Shown one piece after another: positions 36,919-48,160 of a stretch of DNA of 64,000 nt. Source of the DNA: Nomia melanderi. Taxonomy: Eukaryota; Arthropoda; Insecta; Hymenoptera; Halictidae. Location of the stretch: NCBI RefSeq assembly GCF_051020985.1, contig NC_135007.1:17702501-17766500 (forward strand), in the 5' to 3' direction. A program made the translations under genes and the position numbers. The notes below the pieces were generated by a model. The model made no database searches. It was not told the DNA's origin and was given only the letters and a program-made list of their open reading frames with translations. The number at the start of each line of letters is the position of its first letter. The stretch's first letter is position 1.

Positions 36919-38344
36919 CTATCTTTCTTCGGCATCTCCTTCCGGGTCGAACTCTTGCTCGTCTTCCGGCGAAGCGTTCTGGTACTGCTGGTACTCGGAG
37001 ACGAGGTCGTTCATGTCCGACTCGGCCTCGGTGAACTCCATCTCGTCCATACCCTCGCCGGTGTACCAGTGCAGGAACGCTTTCCTGCGGAACATGGCCG
37101 TGAACTGTTCGGAGATCCTCTTGAACAGTTCCTGAATAGCCGTGGAGTTACCGATGAACGTGGCGGACATCTTCAGACCGCGCGGCGGAATGTCGCAGAC
37201 GGCCGTTTTCACGTTGTTCGGGATCCACTCTACGAAATAGGAGCTGTTCTTGTTCTGGACGTTCAACATCTGCTCGTCGACCTCCTTCATGGACATCCGT
37301 CCGCGGAAAACGGCCGCCACGGTCAGATACCGACCGTGTTTCGGGTCGCAGGCGGCCATCATGTTCTTCGAGTCGAAGATCTGCTGAGTGAGCTCCGGCA
37401 CGGTGAGCGCTCGGTACTGTTGGCTCTTTCGCGAGGTCAGAGGCGCGAAACCGGGCATGAAGAAGTGGAGCCGCGGGAACGGGACCATGTTCACGGCCAG
37501 TTTCCTCAGGTCGGCGTTCAGCTGGCCGGGGAACCTGAGACAAGTCGTCACGCCGGACATCGTGTCCGACACGAGGTGATTCAGGTCGCCGTACGTCGGG
37601 GTCGAGAGTTTCAAGGTGCGAAAGCAGATGTCGTAGAGGGCCTCGTTGTCGATGCAGTACGCCTGGTCGGTGTTCTCGACCAACTGATGAACCGAGAGGG
37701 TGGCGTTGTACGGCTCCACGACGGTGTCGGAGACTTTCGGCGAGGGGACCACGGAGAACGTGGCCATTATTCGGTCGGGGTAGTCCTCGCGTATCTTCGA
37801 GACGAGCAGGGTGCCCATGCCGGACCCGGTTCCGCCGCCCAGCGAGTGCGTCAGCTGGAAGCCTTGCAGGCAGTCGCAGCTCTCGGCCTCCTTCCTCAGC
37901 ACGTCGAGCACCGAGTCGACCAACTCGGCGCCTTCGGTGTAGTGACCCTTGGCCCAGTTGTTGCCGGCGCCCGACTGACCGAACACGAAATTCTCCGGCC
38001 TGAAGAGCTGCCCGTACACGCCGGAGCGCACCGCGTCCATGGTGCCCGGCTCCAGATCGAGCAGGATGCCGCGCGGCACGTATTTCCCATCGGTCGCCTC
38101 GTTGTAGTACACGTTGATCCTCTCCAGCTGGAGCTCCGAGTCCCCGCGATACGTACCGACGGGATCGATGCCGTGCTCCTCGGAGATCACCTCCCAGAAC
38201 TGCCCTTCGAGAACGCAACGATCGAGCTATCATCGCGTCGCCGACTCGTCCGCGGTCGCGCACGCACGGTGCCCGATCCTCACTGACCTTAGCACCGATC
38301 TGGTTCCCGCATTGTCCAGCCTGGATGTGCACGATTTCCCGCAT
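36919..38344 (-). CDS. conventional beta-tubulin
   Basis: Two coding exons (38344-38288 and 38199-36919) encode 445 residues. Exon 1 is MREIVHIQAGQCGNQIGAK, followed by a short 88-bp phase-0 intron. The GTP signature GGGTGSG, the M-loop region and the C-terminal helices follow the family closely. Differences from the betaTub56D-like copy include ATDGKYVPRGILL, VYGQLFRPENF and a distinct tail (PEDEQEFDPEGDAEER). Which Drosophila isotype it corresponds to (85D, 97EF or another) cannot be settled by eye. The start codon is 364 bp from the SLC22 stop on the same strand, so its promoter must be compact or overlap that gene's 3' UTR. C/G-ending codon bias suggests strong expression. Confidence 0.95.
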
Positions 38345-38708
38345 TCCTCCCTGCGCTGTCGAACGGTCGACGTTCCGGATGTCCGCGAGCTCGGAGCCCG
38401 CCGCCGATGGGAAGCCGGTCGAACGAGGTTTTCGGTGCGGAGCTGCCTCCTCGCCTCGGGGATGAGTCGTCGGGAACGCGCGTCGAACGGTGGCGCCGGG
38501 TCAGGGGCAAACGGAAACAGCAGACTACCGTTTCCCCTTGGCGACGCACCGCTGCGAACGTCGCGGCGAACGTCGCGGCGAACGCGTCGCCTCGACGCGT
38601 ATACCCTGTTGCACGTTAACGGTGCGACGGTCGTCGAGCTTCGAAGAGTCGCGGCGCGGAAACCTCGCGACGGACGCGCACCGGTAGTAATTATGTTACA
38701 ACGGAAGT
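38345..38708. other. compact spacer: SLC22 3' UTR and tubulin promoter
   Basis: 364 bp between two same-strand genes. No TATA box or poly(A) signal can be assigned confidently. It is GC-rich, with CGGCGAACGT direct repeats near 38560-38590. Confidence 0.55.
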
Positions 38709-41033
38709 TCATTGCGTCCTCTTCGGCTCGACGACGACCTCCGTGGTCGTGATCTGGCCTAGCTCCTCTGGTTCCGCGGCCTCTCTGCTCTCCTCGGGCC
38801 TCGGCTGATCGGACCCGGAGCTCGCGGACTGCCGGTCGGCCTCGTCCTCCTGGGATTTGGACGCCGAGGACCGACTGCCGGGCCGGCCGTTCGCCGAACA
38901 CCTCAGCGGCAACGCTTCCCGCTTCTCCTCGGGATTCCTCCGCTTCCTGAAACACGCGCGATTCGCGTGGTTTCGGTTAAGCCTGCGCCTCGCGAGCGGC
39001 CGCAACGAAGGGGACCCACCTTGGCAACGTCGGGCAGGACCAGAGCTTAAAGTCGGCCCCGAACAGCTCGCCCTCCTCGATCGTCTGCGGCAGGTGGATG
39101 TTCAGCGTCTCCGGTAGGAAGATGGAGGTGAGCGCGCCGGCGACGCTCAGCGTGCCCATGATGATCAGCGGCAGGACCCTCGAGTAGACGGCCAGGTGCA
39201 CGATGTACGGGAACGCGAGCAGACCGATGCCCGCGATGAACGAGGCGATGCCCATCGCCTGCGAGCGCAGCACCGTCGGCAGCAGCTCGCCGACGAACAC
39301 GTAGAAGACGGCGAACGAGGCTGCGATCCCGAACTTGCCGATCATCGCCAGGCTGACCGTCACCCAGACGGCGTCTGCTACGGCAAACACGAGCCGCGTA
39401 TTTCCATGTCACCGCGTTTCGTTTCCTCCGGATCGTTGCGGATCGCTCGAACGATCCGGCGTATATGAACGATACGAATGCGTACCTTCGGGGACGAACA
39501 TGCAGGAGACGCAAGCCAACCCGCCCAGCAGCATGGTCAAGCACAGCACCCATCTCCTGCCTAGCCTGTCCATCGCGTACCAGGTGATCACGTACGAGGG
39601 TATTTCCACGAGGCCGCCTGCAAACAACCGATCGAACAACTTCTCTCCGGCTCCGAGGGAACGCGTTCAACGGAGGGCGGTCTCGCGTTACCGATAAAGA
39701 AGGCGAGGTAGTCGGAGACCCCGAGGTTCGTGGCGTTGTACGAGAGGCCGTTGTAGACGACCGCGTTCGCCACCCAGTCGAACGCCAGGATGAAGAACTT
39801 CTTGCGGATGTTCGGGTTCCTGACCAGGTCCATCGGCGTGGCCGCCGGCGGGGGCGACCTGTCCTCGGCCTGGACCGTCTCGGTCTCGCCCGAATTGGTG
39901 CCGTTGCAAGAGATCCCCTGCCTCCTGAGGATCTCCAGCTGAAACGGTCGGGAAGGTGTGTTCGGTTCTCGGTGTCGCGGTCTCGACCGACGCCGGTCGC
40001 TTACCTCCATTTTCCTCAAGAAATTGCTCGGCACCGTTTTCCCGTTGATCTTGGCCATGCGCTGCACGATCACCTCCGCCTCGTCGATCCTGTTCTTGCT
40101 GAGCAGCCACCGCGGCGACTCCGGGATGATCCAGTAGTAGCTGAACAGGAGGACGAACGGCACCGAAGTCGCCAGCGACAGGGCGAACCAGTGCCGCAAC
40201 AGGTAACCCTGCGAACAGAGAAGAGATTGTCGATCCCCGCTTCCGTTCGGACTCTCGCCCCGGCGAGGTTTACCAGTAGGGCCAGCAGGGACAGCGCCGA
40301 CGCGAAGAACATGCAGATCACCATGCCCGCGAACGTCCTGTACCTCGGACCCATCATCTCCAACGCTGAAACACAGAGCAAACCCCGTCGAGTTCCGGTT
40401 CCGTTCCTCCGCTCGCCTCCGCTCGCCTCCGCTTACCCAATATGAAAGGTATCTGGTAGATGGCGGGAAAGAATAGACCGTTGACGGTCCTGAGCGCCGT
40501 GTAGATGACGTAGTTGGGGCTGAAGCTGGTGGCGATCGAGAATATCACCTCGAGGAAGAGTATGGCGAAGAAAGCGGTCCTTCTTCCCCATTTATCGGCG
40601 ATCCAGCCGAACACCACGTTCCCGAACAGGCTGCCCACGTAAAAGAAGGTCGTGGAGGTGGAAGGCCACCAGCTGTTATCGCATACCAAGTCTAGCTATG
40701 TGGATGCAGAATGCCGTTAAAACGCCAAGTCTCGTGCGGCGGCAGCGTCCGAGTTTCTCGGTGTTTCTCTCGCCCTCTCTCGCCCTCTCCCGCCCTCGAA
40801 TCGGATCGGATCGGGTCATCCGATTTCGCGAGCACGTTGGAAACGAGGTCGAAGCGTAACGACCCGACCGAACGTTCGAGCGAAACGAGGCGAGATTGCG
40901 GGTATCTGACGTGAAACGGTGGAACGACGGAACGTCAGCGATATCGCCCCATCGCGGAGAAGTCATTGCTCCGGCCGCGTCGTTTATCTTCTTCCCTTGC
41001 GCTCCCGTATGCGCGTGCTCCCGTACTCCCGTA

Positions 41034-41064
<31 letters not shown>

Positions 41065-43898
41065 TCGTACGCGCTGTCGCGATGCGTTTAGCCCAATAAT
41101 CGGTCCCGAACGTTCCACCGAGCAAATCTCCTCGCGCGAATCGTTTAAAGCTTTCGAACAATATTTGCCTCGCGTCGCGCCTCTTCCGACACTCTCCGAT
41201 GTCCCCGAAATTCTCTAATTCCCCGCTCGATCCGCGAGCAAACACGCGGCGAACGAGAGGAGGGCGCCGCCGCTTCCGTCTGTCCTTGACGCATCCTCGG
41301 AGTCGCGCGTACGCGGACGATCCAAGATCCACGAGCTTGCTACCGCTTCGCGTACGTTTCGATCGCATTCGCGGCAGTTCGGATCGTTGCGACGGAGTCT
41401 CCGGATTCCACTAATCTCGGACTAACGTCGGACCGACGGCATTAGGAAAAATCGGCTTTCGATCGCCGCCGGGGGTTTCGTCCCACTGTACGGCGGCGGC
41501 ATCTCATTAATCGAATGACGCGTGTACGGGGCAAGTACGTGCTCGGCGCGCAAACGCGCGCGACGTCCACTCGCCGGCGAATGGATCGCGCTCACGTACG
41601 CCACTGAGACTGCGGAGCGTAGCAGCGTACCAGCGATTCCCACGTCGCAAACGCAGAGCGGCGATTTTTATGTTCCAAGGGACGAACGAGCCGAGGAAGA
41701 CGCCGTTTTCGATCGGTCGCGAGGCTCGCGCTCCGCTTCCGGTTCGACGCGAAACGCTCGATCCGCGGCCCGAGGCGCTGCTCGGCGCGTCGAGGGGACA
41801 GGGGACAGGGGACGGGCGGGCGGACGGACGGGGCGAGGCTAGAGAAGAGAGGCTAGAGAGCGAGAATGCCGTTCGATGTCGGTAAACATCGCGGAGCAAA
41901 CGAAAGGTTGATCGAGCACCGATCAGCCTCGGCAAATAATCGACGCGCCGGTGGGCGTTGATGCGTTTAACACGAACTTTCATTTAAGCAAATTGCCACT
42001 CACGGACTTTTGATGTCTGCGTGAAACGCAAAAGGTAAATTGCGGGGAAATACGGGAGCACTCGGCGACGCCAACGAGTTATTGTCAAGGGCAGTGGACG
42101 AGCGCCCGTAGGATGTTAACGACGCGTGCATATTTTATCACCCTGACACACTTCGAAAACGATATATTGATATGACCGCGGTGTAGCGGAGCGTTCGCGT
42201 CGCGCCGTAGGGCCACGAAATTTCTCGCAGCCGCCGCCGGCGGCGGCGCGTTGTCGCCGGCCGTCCCGAGCCCTCTTTCGAGACGGAGCAGACTCGCCTC
42301 GGAGCCTCGAACAGGAAATCCGGTTCGAGCGAATCAGCGGCGGCGCCGCCTCTGACGGAGCGTCCGAACGCTCGGAGACGCGAGGCGATTTCGAGGTTCG
42401 CTTCTCACGACGCGTCCGCGCGCTTTAGCGATTTCGAGTGGCCACCCCCTGCCGCGTCGGGCAACGACACTCGCGCGGAGCGAGTCCGTGGCCGCGCGCG
42501 CGCGCGGCAAGAACGGCGAATCGGGACGGGAGAAAGCCGCGGGCAAATGAAACGGAAAACGGAAGGACAGGATTTGCCTCGATGGCTCCGTGCGTCACGC
42601 GTCTGCGTAAATCCGGAGCGTGTAAATACACGGGCCGCGCGCACCCTCCGCGCTGATGGACCCGTCATCGGTGGGCACCGACGCGCGACGGTTGGAGGGA
42701 GAACGAGAACACGCCGAAAGGGGAACAACCACGGACCGGAGAAAGAGAGGCCGAGTCTAGAGGAACCGGGAGAGAGGCTCGCGCGGACAGCTCTGCCGCT
42801 CTGCCGGTGCGAGAAAGGGATGGACGGCGCGCCTCGGGAAATCGACGGGCCGTGCTTTTTCGCGGTTCCCATTCGCGGACGCGTCGATCGGTGGTCTCGG
42901 GTCGACGAGCCTCGAGAGAGCAGGGAATCGAACTCGGTCGAGCCTCGTTTGCGTCACGACGAAATGCGGCGGACACGTACCCTTCCTAGGAGCAGAAAGT
43001 AGCCGGTAGTTTGTGCGAGGCGTTTGATGCGACAGATCGCATGACCGGATGCGGGGGTAGGTAAATTGCTCGGCAATTGCTGACGCCAGTATCGCCGCTA
43101 TCTAACTATCCGACTATCGCAGCTATCGGCCAGTCGCTCGATCACCTGGCACGATCGGTGGCAAAGAGAGACCGTCGCCGGCGGGGCACCGACGCGAACG
43201 CGATCGCGGATCCACGCGGCGAGCTTCGACTCGACGCGGCGACGGCTTTCGGAGAACCGAGAAACTCGCACCTAGATCCTCGACCCCGCGAGTTGCGATC
43301 CTCGCGTTGTCTAATTGCGGCAATTTAATAACGCGTTAATGGACACGAGCGAGTCAAGCTGCCACGTGACACGCACCGTCGACGCGAGGCGCGGCGCGGC
43401 GAGGCGAGGCGAGGCGAGGCGAGGACGGAACCTTGGTCGATTCGCGCGTTCCGATTCCCGCGCGTTTCTCGCCTCGCTTCTCCGATCGACCGAGATTTCG
43501 CGGCGCCTCGGAATCACGCCGGCAGATTCTCCGACATCCGCCGGTCGACACCGCGGCCGAGTCGAGCTTTCACGGAATTGAACGTTCTCGAGCGGAAAGA
43601 GGAGGTTAACGCGACCGATCGGGGAAGCGAGGGAGCGGTCGCGCGACCGATTCCACGAACGGGACCCGTGCCGCGGTCCGCGCGATTCCGCGGGGGGGCG
43701 AGTCGACAAAGGCCAAGGCGACTTGCCCCGCGAAACCCGACTCGTTCGCTCGCGCGCTCGCTCGCGCCGGAGCGCGGGTCGCCGATGGACGGCTGCGCGT
43801 CGCGTAGGAGGATTATGCAAAACCGAGTTTGCCCGACGCGACGAACCGTGCCGACGTCGACCCACTCAGCCGCGACCGCTTTTCCCGTTCCAAGAAAT

Positions 43899-43929
<31 letters not shown>

Positions 43930-44552
43930 AAACCGAATCCGATCCGCGCGACCGTCCGCGCCTCTGCGCGCAGGGCAGAGCAATTAGGGTCGAGCGAGAA
44001 GGAAAGAGACGCGTTTACCTCGGTGACGAGGGTGCTGTCGTAGTCCCGGGTGTCGTAGATCCAGCCGTGCCGGCACTTGGTCACCGTCCAGTTGGGGTTG
44101 CCGACCGGCGGCGGCGCGAGTCGGGGCTTGGACCGGTACCCGGCCTCGCTCGTCGCGTTCTCCAGGCTGCCGCGGCCCAGCCACGACTCGATGATCGACG
44201 TGTAGTTCACGTCGTACATGCTGCACTTGGAGTACTTGAGCTTCCCGTCCGACTTCTCCTCGTAGGGCAGCGAGAGCGCCTTCCTCTCCTCCAGCGTGAG
44301 CAGCTCCGTCAGGTTGTCCAGCTCCGGCACCCTGCACCAGTGGTCCGGCGACGCGCTGACGAACACCTGCCGGGCAATTCGAGAATCGGAAATCGCGAAT
44401 CGGAAACGGAGGTCGCCGCGACTCACTTGCGAGAACGCCAGGAAGGCGGCGGGCAGAGTGGCGGGTATGCAGAGCAGGTAGTACATGATGTTTTGGTATT
44501 TGCCCTTCTCGCCCACGTGCACCAACACCTCGTCGAAGTCGATCGAGCTCAT
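38709..44552 (-). CDS. SLC22-type organic cation/anion transporter (Orct-like)
   Basis: Nine coding exons from right to left: 44552-44427, 44366-44019, 40695-40437, 40365-40274, 40208-40005, 39938-39692, 39617-39486, 39374-39020 and 38946-38709, giving 666 residues. It starts MSSIDFDEVLVHVGEKGKYQ. A first membrane helix is followed by the large extracellular loop typical of SLC22, with several N-glycosylation sequons (NLT, NYT, NAT, NWT) and cysteines. The major-facilitator signature GWIADKWGRR is at about 188-197, and the sugar-transporter-like PESPRWLL follows. Twelve helices are expected. The last exon encodes a hydrophilic, charged cytoplasmic tail of about 79 residues. Exon 3 uses acceptor CACATAG, giving ELDLVCDNS at the junction. 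The substrate cannot be read from sequence. A 3.3-kb intron separates exons 2 and 3. Confidence 0.93.
41035..41063. repeat. (ACGC)n microsatellite
   Basis: About seven tetramers inside the SLC22 intron. Confidence 0.85.
43385..43425. repeat. (GGCGA)n repeat
   Basis: GCGGC and GAGGC pentamers in tandem inside the SLC22 intron. Confidence 0.75.
43901..43929. repeat. (CGACGG)n repeat
   Basis: Nearly five hexamers inside the SLC22 intron, close to the exon 2 donor. Confidence 0.85.
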
Positions 44553-44716
44553 GTTTCCCGCGTTGACGTTGCACCGCGTCTGAACGAGGCCTGGGCCGCG
44601 ATTCGGTCGACGAAAGGCACCCCCGAGTCACGCGGCATGACCGCCGCGGATCCTTCGCGGGCACATCGAACTCTCGCGGGGGCAACTCGCGTTTTCGGAG
44701 GCGGAGCTCGCGGAAG

Positions 44717-44720
<4 letters not shown>

Positions 44721-44747
<27 letters not shown>
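44721..44747. repeat. (CAG)9 trinucleotide repeat
   Basis: Nine perfect CAG units about 170 bp upstream of the SLC22 start codon. The transcript would read CUG if this is 5' UTR. Confidence 0.9.
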
Positions 44748-45632
44748 AGTCTCCACTGGTCCGTAGTCCTCGTGAACCGCGCGGGGCTCGACCTATGCGA
44801 AACGGAAGCCTCGGCTGGGTCTCATCTCCGGGAGGACCGCGCGGCTCTGCTCGCGCTCTGCGACGTCGACTGCGTTTCTCCGGGCAAACATCCGCTGGAA
44901 GCACGCGTCGCGGCCGCGCCGCGGATTCGACTAGGGGGACGACGACGCGACGCGCAACCACGCCAGCCGAGCGCAAACGGTTTCGGAAAACAACCACGAG
45001 GCACGCCCGAAACTCCGTAAGTTCGTGCGTGTGTGTCCGTCGTCCGTAAACTCGGAAACTCCGTGAACGTCTGTGTTCGAGCTCGCGTCACCGCGAACCG
45101 TCGAGTTCGGTGGACCGCCGTCTCGCGGGGCCCCCGGCCCGTCGCGTTTGCCTCGCACGAGCGATTGGTTCGCGAACCGGTCGGATCGCGTCCCGCGTAG
45201 ATTGCGCGAGCGGAAGCTGCAACGTCGAATTCGGAATCGCGAAAACCGCGGCGGCCGCACGTCTTCGCGCGCTCTTATACGCCGCGAGCATAGCGCCGAC
45301 CGCTATCAGACGGATCGCCGGAAAACACCTCCTCTCTTCCGAGCCTCTCGAGCATCCTCTTCGGCCTCTCCGTCGTCTCTCCGCCTCTCCGTAACCGCCA
45401 CCGCCACCGCCACGGCACGTGTCGCATCGATGGACCGCGCATCACCTTCTCTCTCCCGCGGTTACTCTGGAAACCGCGGTCACTTTGCCTCCAGCACCGA
45501 AATCCTCCTCTTCTCTGTTCGCGTCTCGCGCGCCGCTCCGACCGAGGACCGATCGAGCGAGACGCGGATCGAGAAACGGACGGTTTCGCGCGGATCGACC
45601 AACGGACAAGCGACCGAACGAACGGGCAAACG

Positions 45633-45748
<116 letters not shown>

Positions 45749-46408
45749 TCGTTTCGCCGTTTCGAGGAAGGTTCCTCTCCGCGAATCCTCTGGAAACCCG
45801 TGGAAATTGAATAGGATCTCGGATCGTCTCCGATTCACGCTGGTTCGCGTCGCGTGTCCCGAGTCGCGTCGCCGAGACGGCGCGGCGAAGGTTCCCGGAT
45901 TTTCCGTGCACGCGACGTACGCGCCGGAGCATTCCGTAGCTGCTCTCGTTCGTTACAATTGCGAGTGACGTCAGGAGTGCAAACAACGTCGTCCCGCTTC
46001 GCACGCTGTCCCGTTCCAGTTCGATTTTCCTCTCGCTCTCGCTTCCTCTCGAACCTCGAGACGCGGAGTCGATCGAATCGTCGACGGACCCGTCTTTCCG
46101 GGGCAGCGTTCGACCGTTACGCGTTTACCGAGACCGACACCTTCCCCGGAAACTTTTGGCGGACCGTCTCTCTAAACAATTTGTTTACGCGTCGGCGAAA
46201 CGAGATAACGTCGCGAGAACGTCGAGATAACGCGAGGATCGAGTTTTACTGCTGCGAGAGCTTAAGTCGTCGCTACCGGTTTTGACAAACAACCAGATTT
46301 TCGACGACGGGCTCGCGATTCCACCCCCGTCCCGCCTCGCCGTTCTACTCCGAAGCGAACAATTTCCGTTGATCGTTGCCCCGTACGCGTTTCGAATTTC
46401 TCTTTGCA

Positions 46409-46449
46409 CCTCTCTCTCTCTCTCTCTCTCTCCCTCTCTCTCTCTCTCC

Positions 46450-46509
<60 letters not shown>

Positions 46510-46526
46510 TCTCTCTCTGTCTCTCC
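46409..46526. repeat. long (CT)n microsatellite
   Basis: About 118 bp of CT with a few CC interruptions. It is opposite in sense to the GA array 660 bp to the left, so the two could pair as an inverted repeat. Confidence 0.95.
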
Positions 46527-46703
46527 CTGTTTGATTTGGATCTCCGAGGAGAAACGTTTCGCCCCGATTTCCGCAAGATCTTACCGAAATGCGCGCTGTA
46601 CGGTGGAGGTTGCCCGTGGATATCCTTGCGGTGAGAACACTCGACGTTTCAACTCGGTTGCGCGAGCACAGGAGACTCTCTGAGGAGACAACACTATTCG
46701 GCG

Positions 46704-46764
46704 CGAATCGAGCGAATCGAGCGAATCGAGCGAATCGAGCGAATCGAGCGAATCGAGCGAATCG
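46704..46764. repeat. 9-bp tandem repeat (CGAATCGAG)
   Basis: Nearly seven perfect copies. The plus-strand frame would read ANR repeats, but the context is not coding. Confidence 0.9.
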
Positions 46765-47629
46765 GATGCGAATCGAACGAACCGTCCGGTGTCCGGCCAG
46801 CTGACGTCAACGATCGACCCTCGAGCATGGATGTCCGTGGCAGGATCGGGATCGATCCGCCTCCCGCGAGGGAAATCGTTCGTTCCGGTTGCGACGCCGA
46901 CTCGGTCGGACTCACGGATCGACGCGATTGTCCGGTGCCGAGGGATACGCCGCCGCGGTCAGGCATCTCCGCGATGATATCGTCGGATATCGGGTTCCTC
47001 GATCCTCGGAGAGCATTCTGCGACGCGGCTGTTTCGTCTGGCCTGTGCCGGTGTACGGTGCGTCGCGCGCAGACCCCTTCCGCTTTCGAATTTCCGCGAC
47101 GACGTCTCCTCCAGCGCGTATTTCCCTCGAACGCGCACTGCCGGTTCTTCCGACGTCGTCTCGGATGTGGTCCGCTCTCCGTCGGTCTGCCACCCTGTCT
47201 TCCTCCGGCGGTCACCCTCCTCGAAGACTGGAACGACAGCTACTACCACTGGAAGGAGCAAATAGTCTCCATCGCGAACTGAAACTGAAGCAATCGTGGA
47301 TACAAGGGGTCCGTCCACGGTATCCCATCCTCCTATCTATCGTTTCGAACACGTCCCCCTTGGACCCTCTGCGCCGCTCCCCGCCCACGACCCCTCAGGC
47401 GTGCCTCTGGCCCGGCCGCGTCCCTCGCCTCTGCTCTCTCGTCTCTCTCCTCGCCGAGAGCGGACTCCGTTGCTCGCGCGAAGCCTCGTAACCCGGCAGT
47501 CTCCCTTGGCCCCCTCGCCGCCTCGATCGCCGCTCTCCTATCGCGGTACACGCTCGACTACTATCTCGACTATTAATATAAAAGGGGGTTCCTCGACACT
47601 CGCCGCCCGGTAATTGTGCGGCGTGCACG

Positions 47630-47634
<5 letters not shown>

Positions 47635-47663
<29 letters not shown>
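47635..47663. repeat. (CT)n microsatellite
   Basis: About 14 CT units. Confidence 0.85.
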
Positions 47664-47668
<5 letters not shown>

Positions 47669-48160
47669 CGATCCCCTCTCTATTTCTACCTCTATCCCTA
47701 TCTTGGTCCCTTCGCTCGTCGCGCAAGCACTTTCGAATAATTTTCGGCTGGACCGAGAAACACGCGAGTCGGAGTGTCGACGGAAACCTTGCCCGAGCTC
47801 GTTTCCGCTCGCGCCGCGTCCGAGTTCGTCCGCCGGTTCGTCGAACGGTTCATCCGCGGTTCGCGGAACCGTTCGAAACGGATTATTCCGCAGCCGCGCG
47901 CGATCCGTGGAATTCGAAGCGACGTTCCAGGCCGTTCGTGCTCGATCGTCGAGGCAACGGGCGGGAAACTTCGAATCCCGCGAGTCGCGGCGTTCGCCGA
48001 GAGGCGGCGCTGCGCGCGCCGCGTCCGCCGCGTCCGCCGCGGTGTTTCCATGGCAACCTCAACATGGCGGCAACAGGTGTATACGCTTCGCTTCGGTGTC
48101 GCGATCGCAACGTTACTTTAGGGTAAACAATCTCGTCCCGGATCGTCGAACGACGCAAAA

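Larger units (their letters stand above)
40696..44018 (-). other. large intron 2 of the SLC22-type gene
   Basis: 3323 bp, phase 0, with no coding exon seen. It holds a CGCA repeat and a CGACGG repeat. Such a long intron after the extracellular-loop exon is a possible site of regulation, but no element is identified. Confidence 0.8.
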
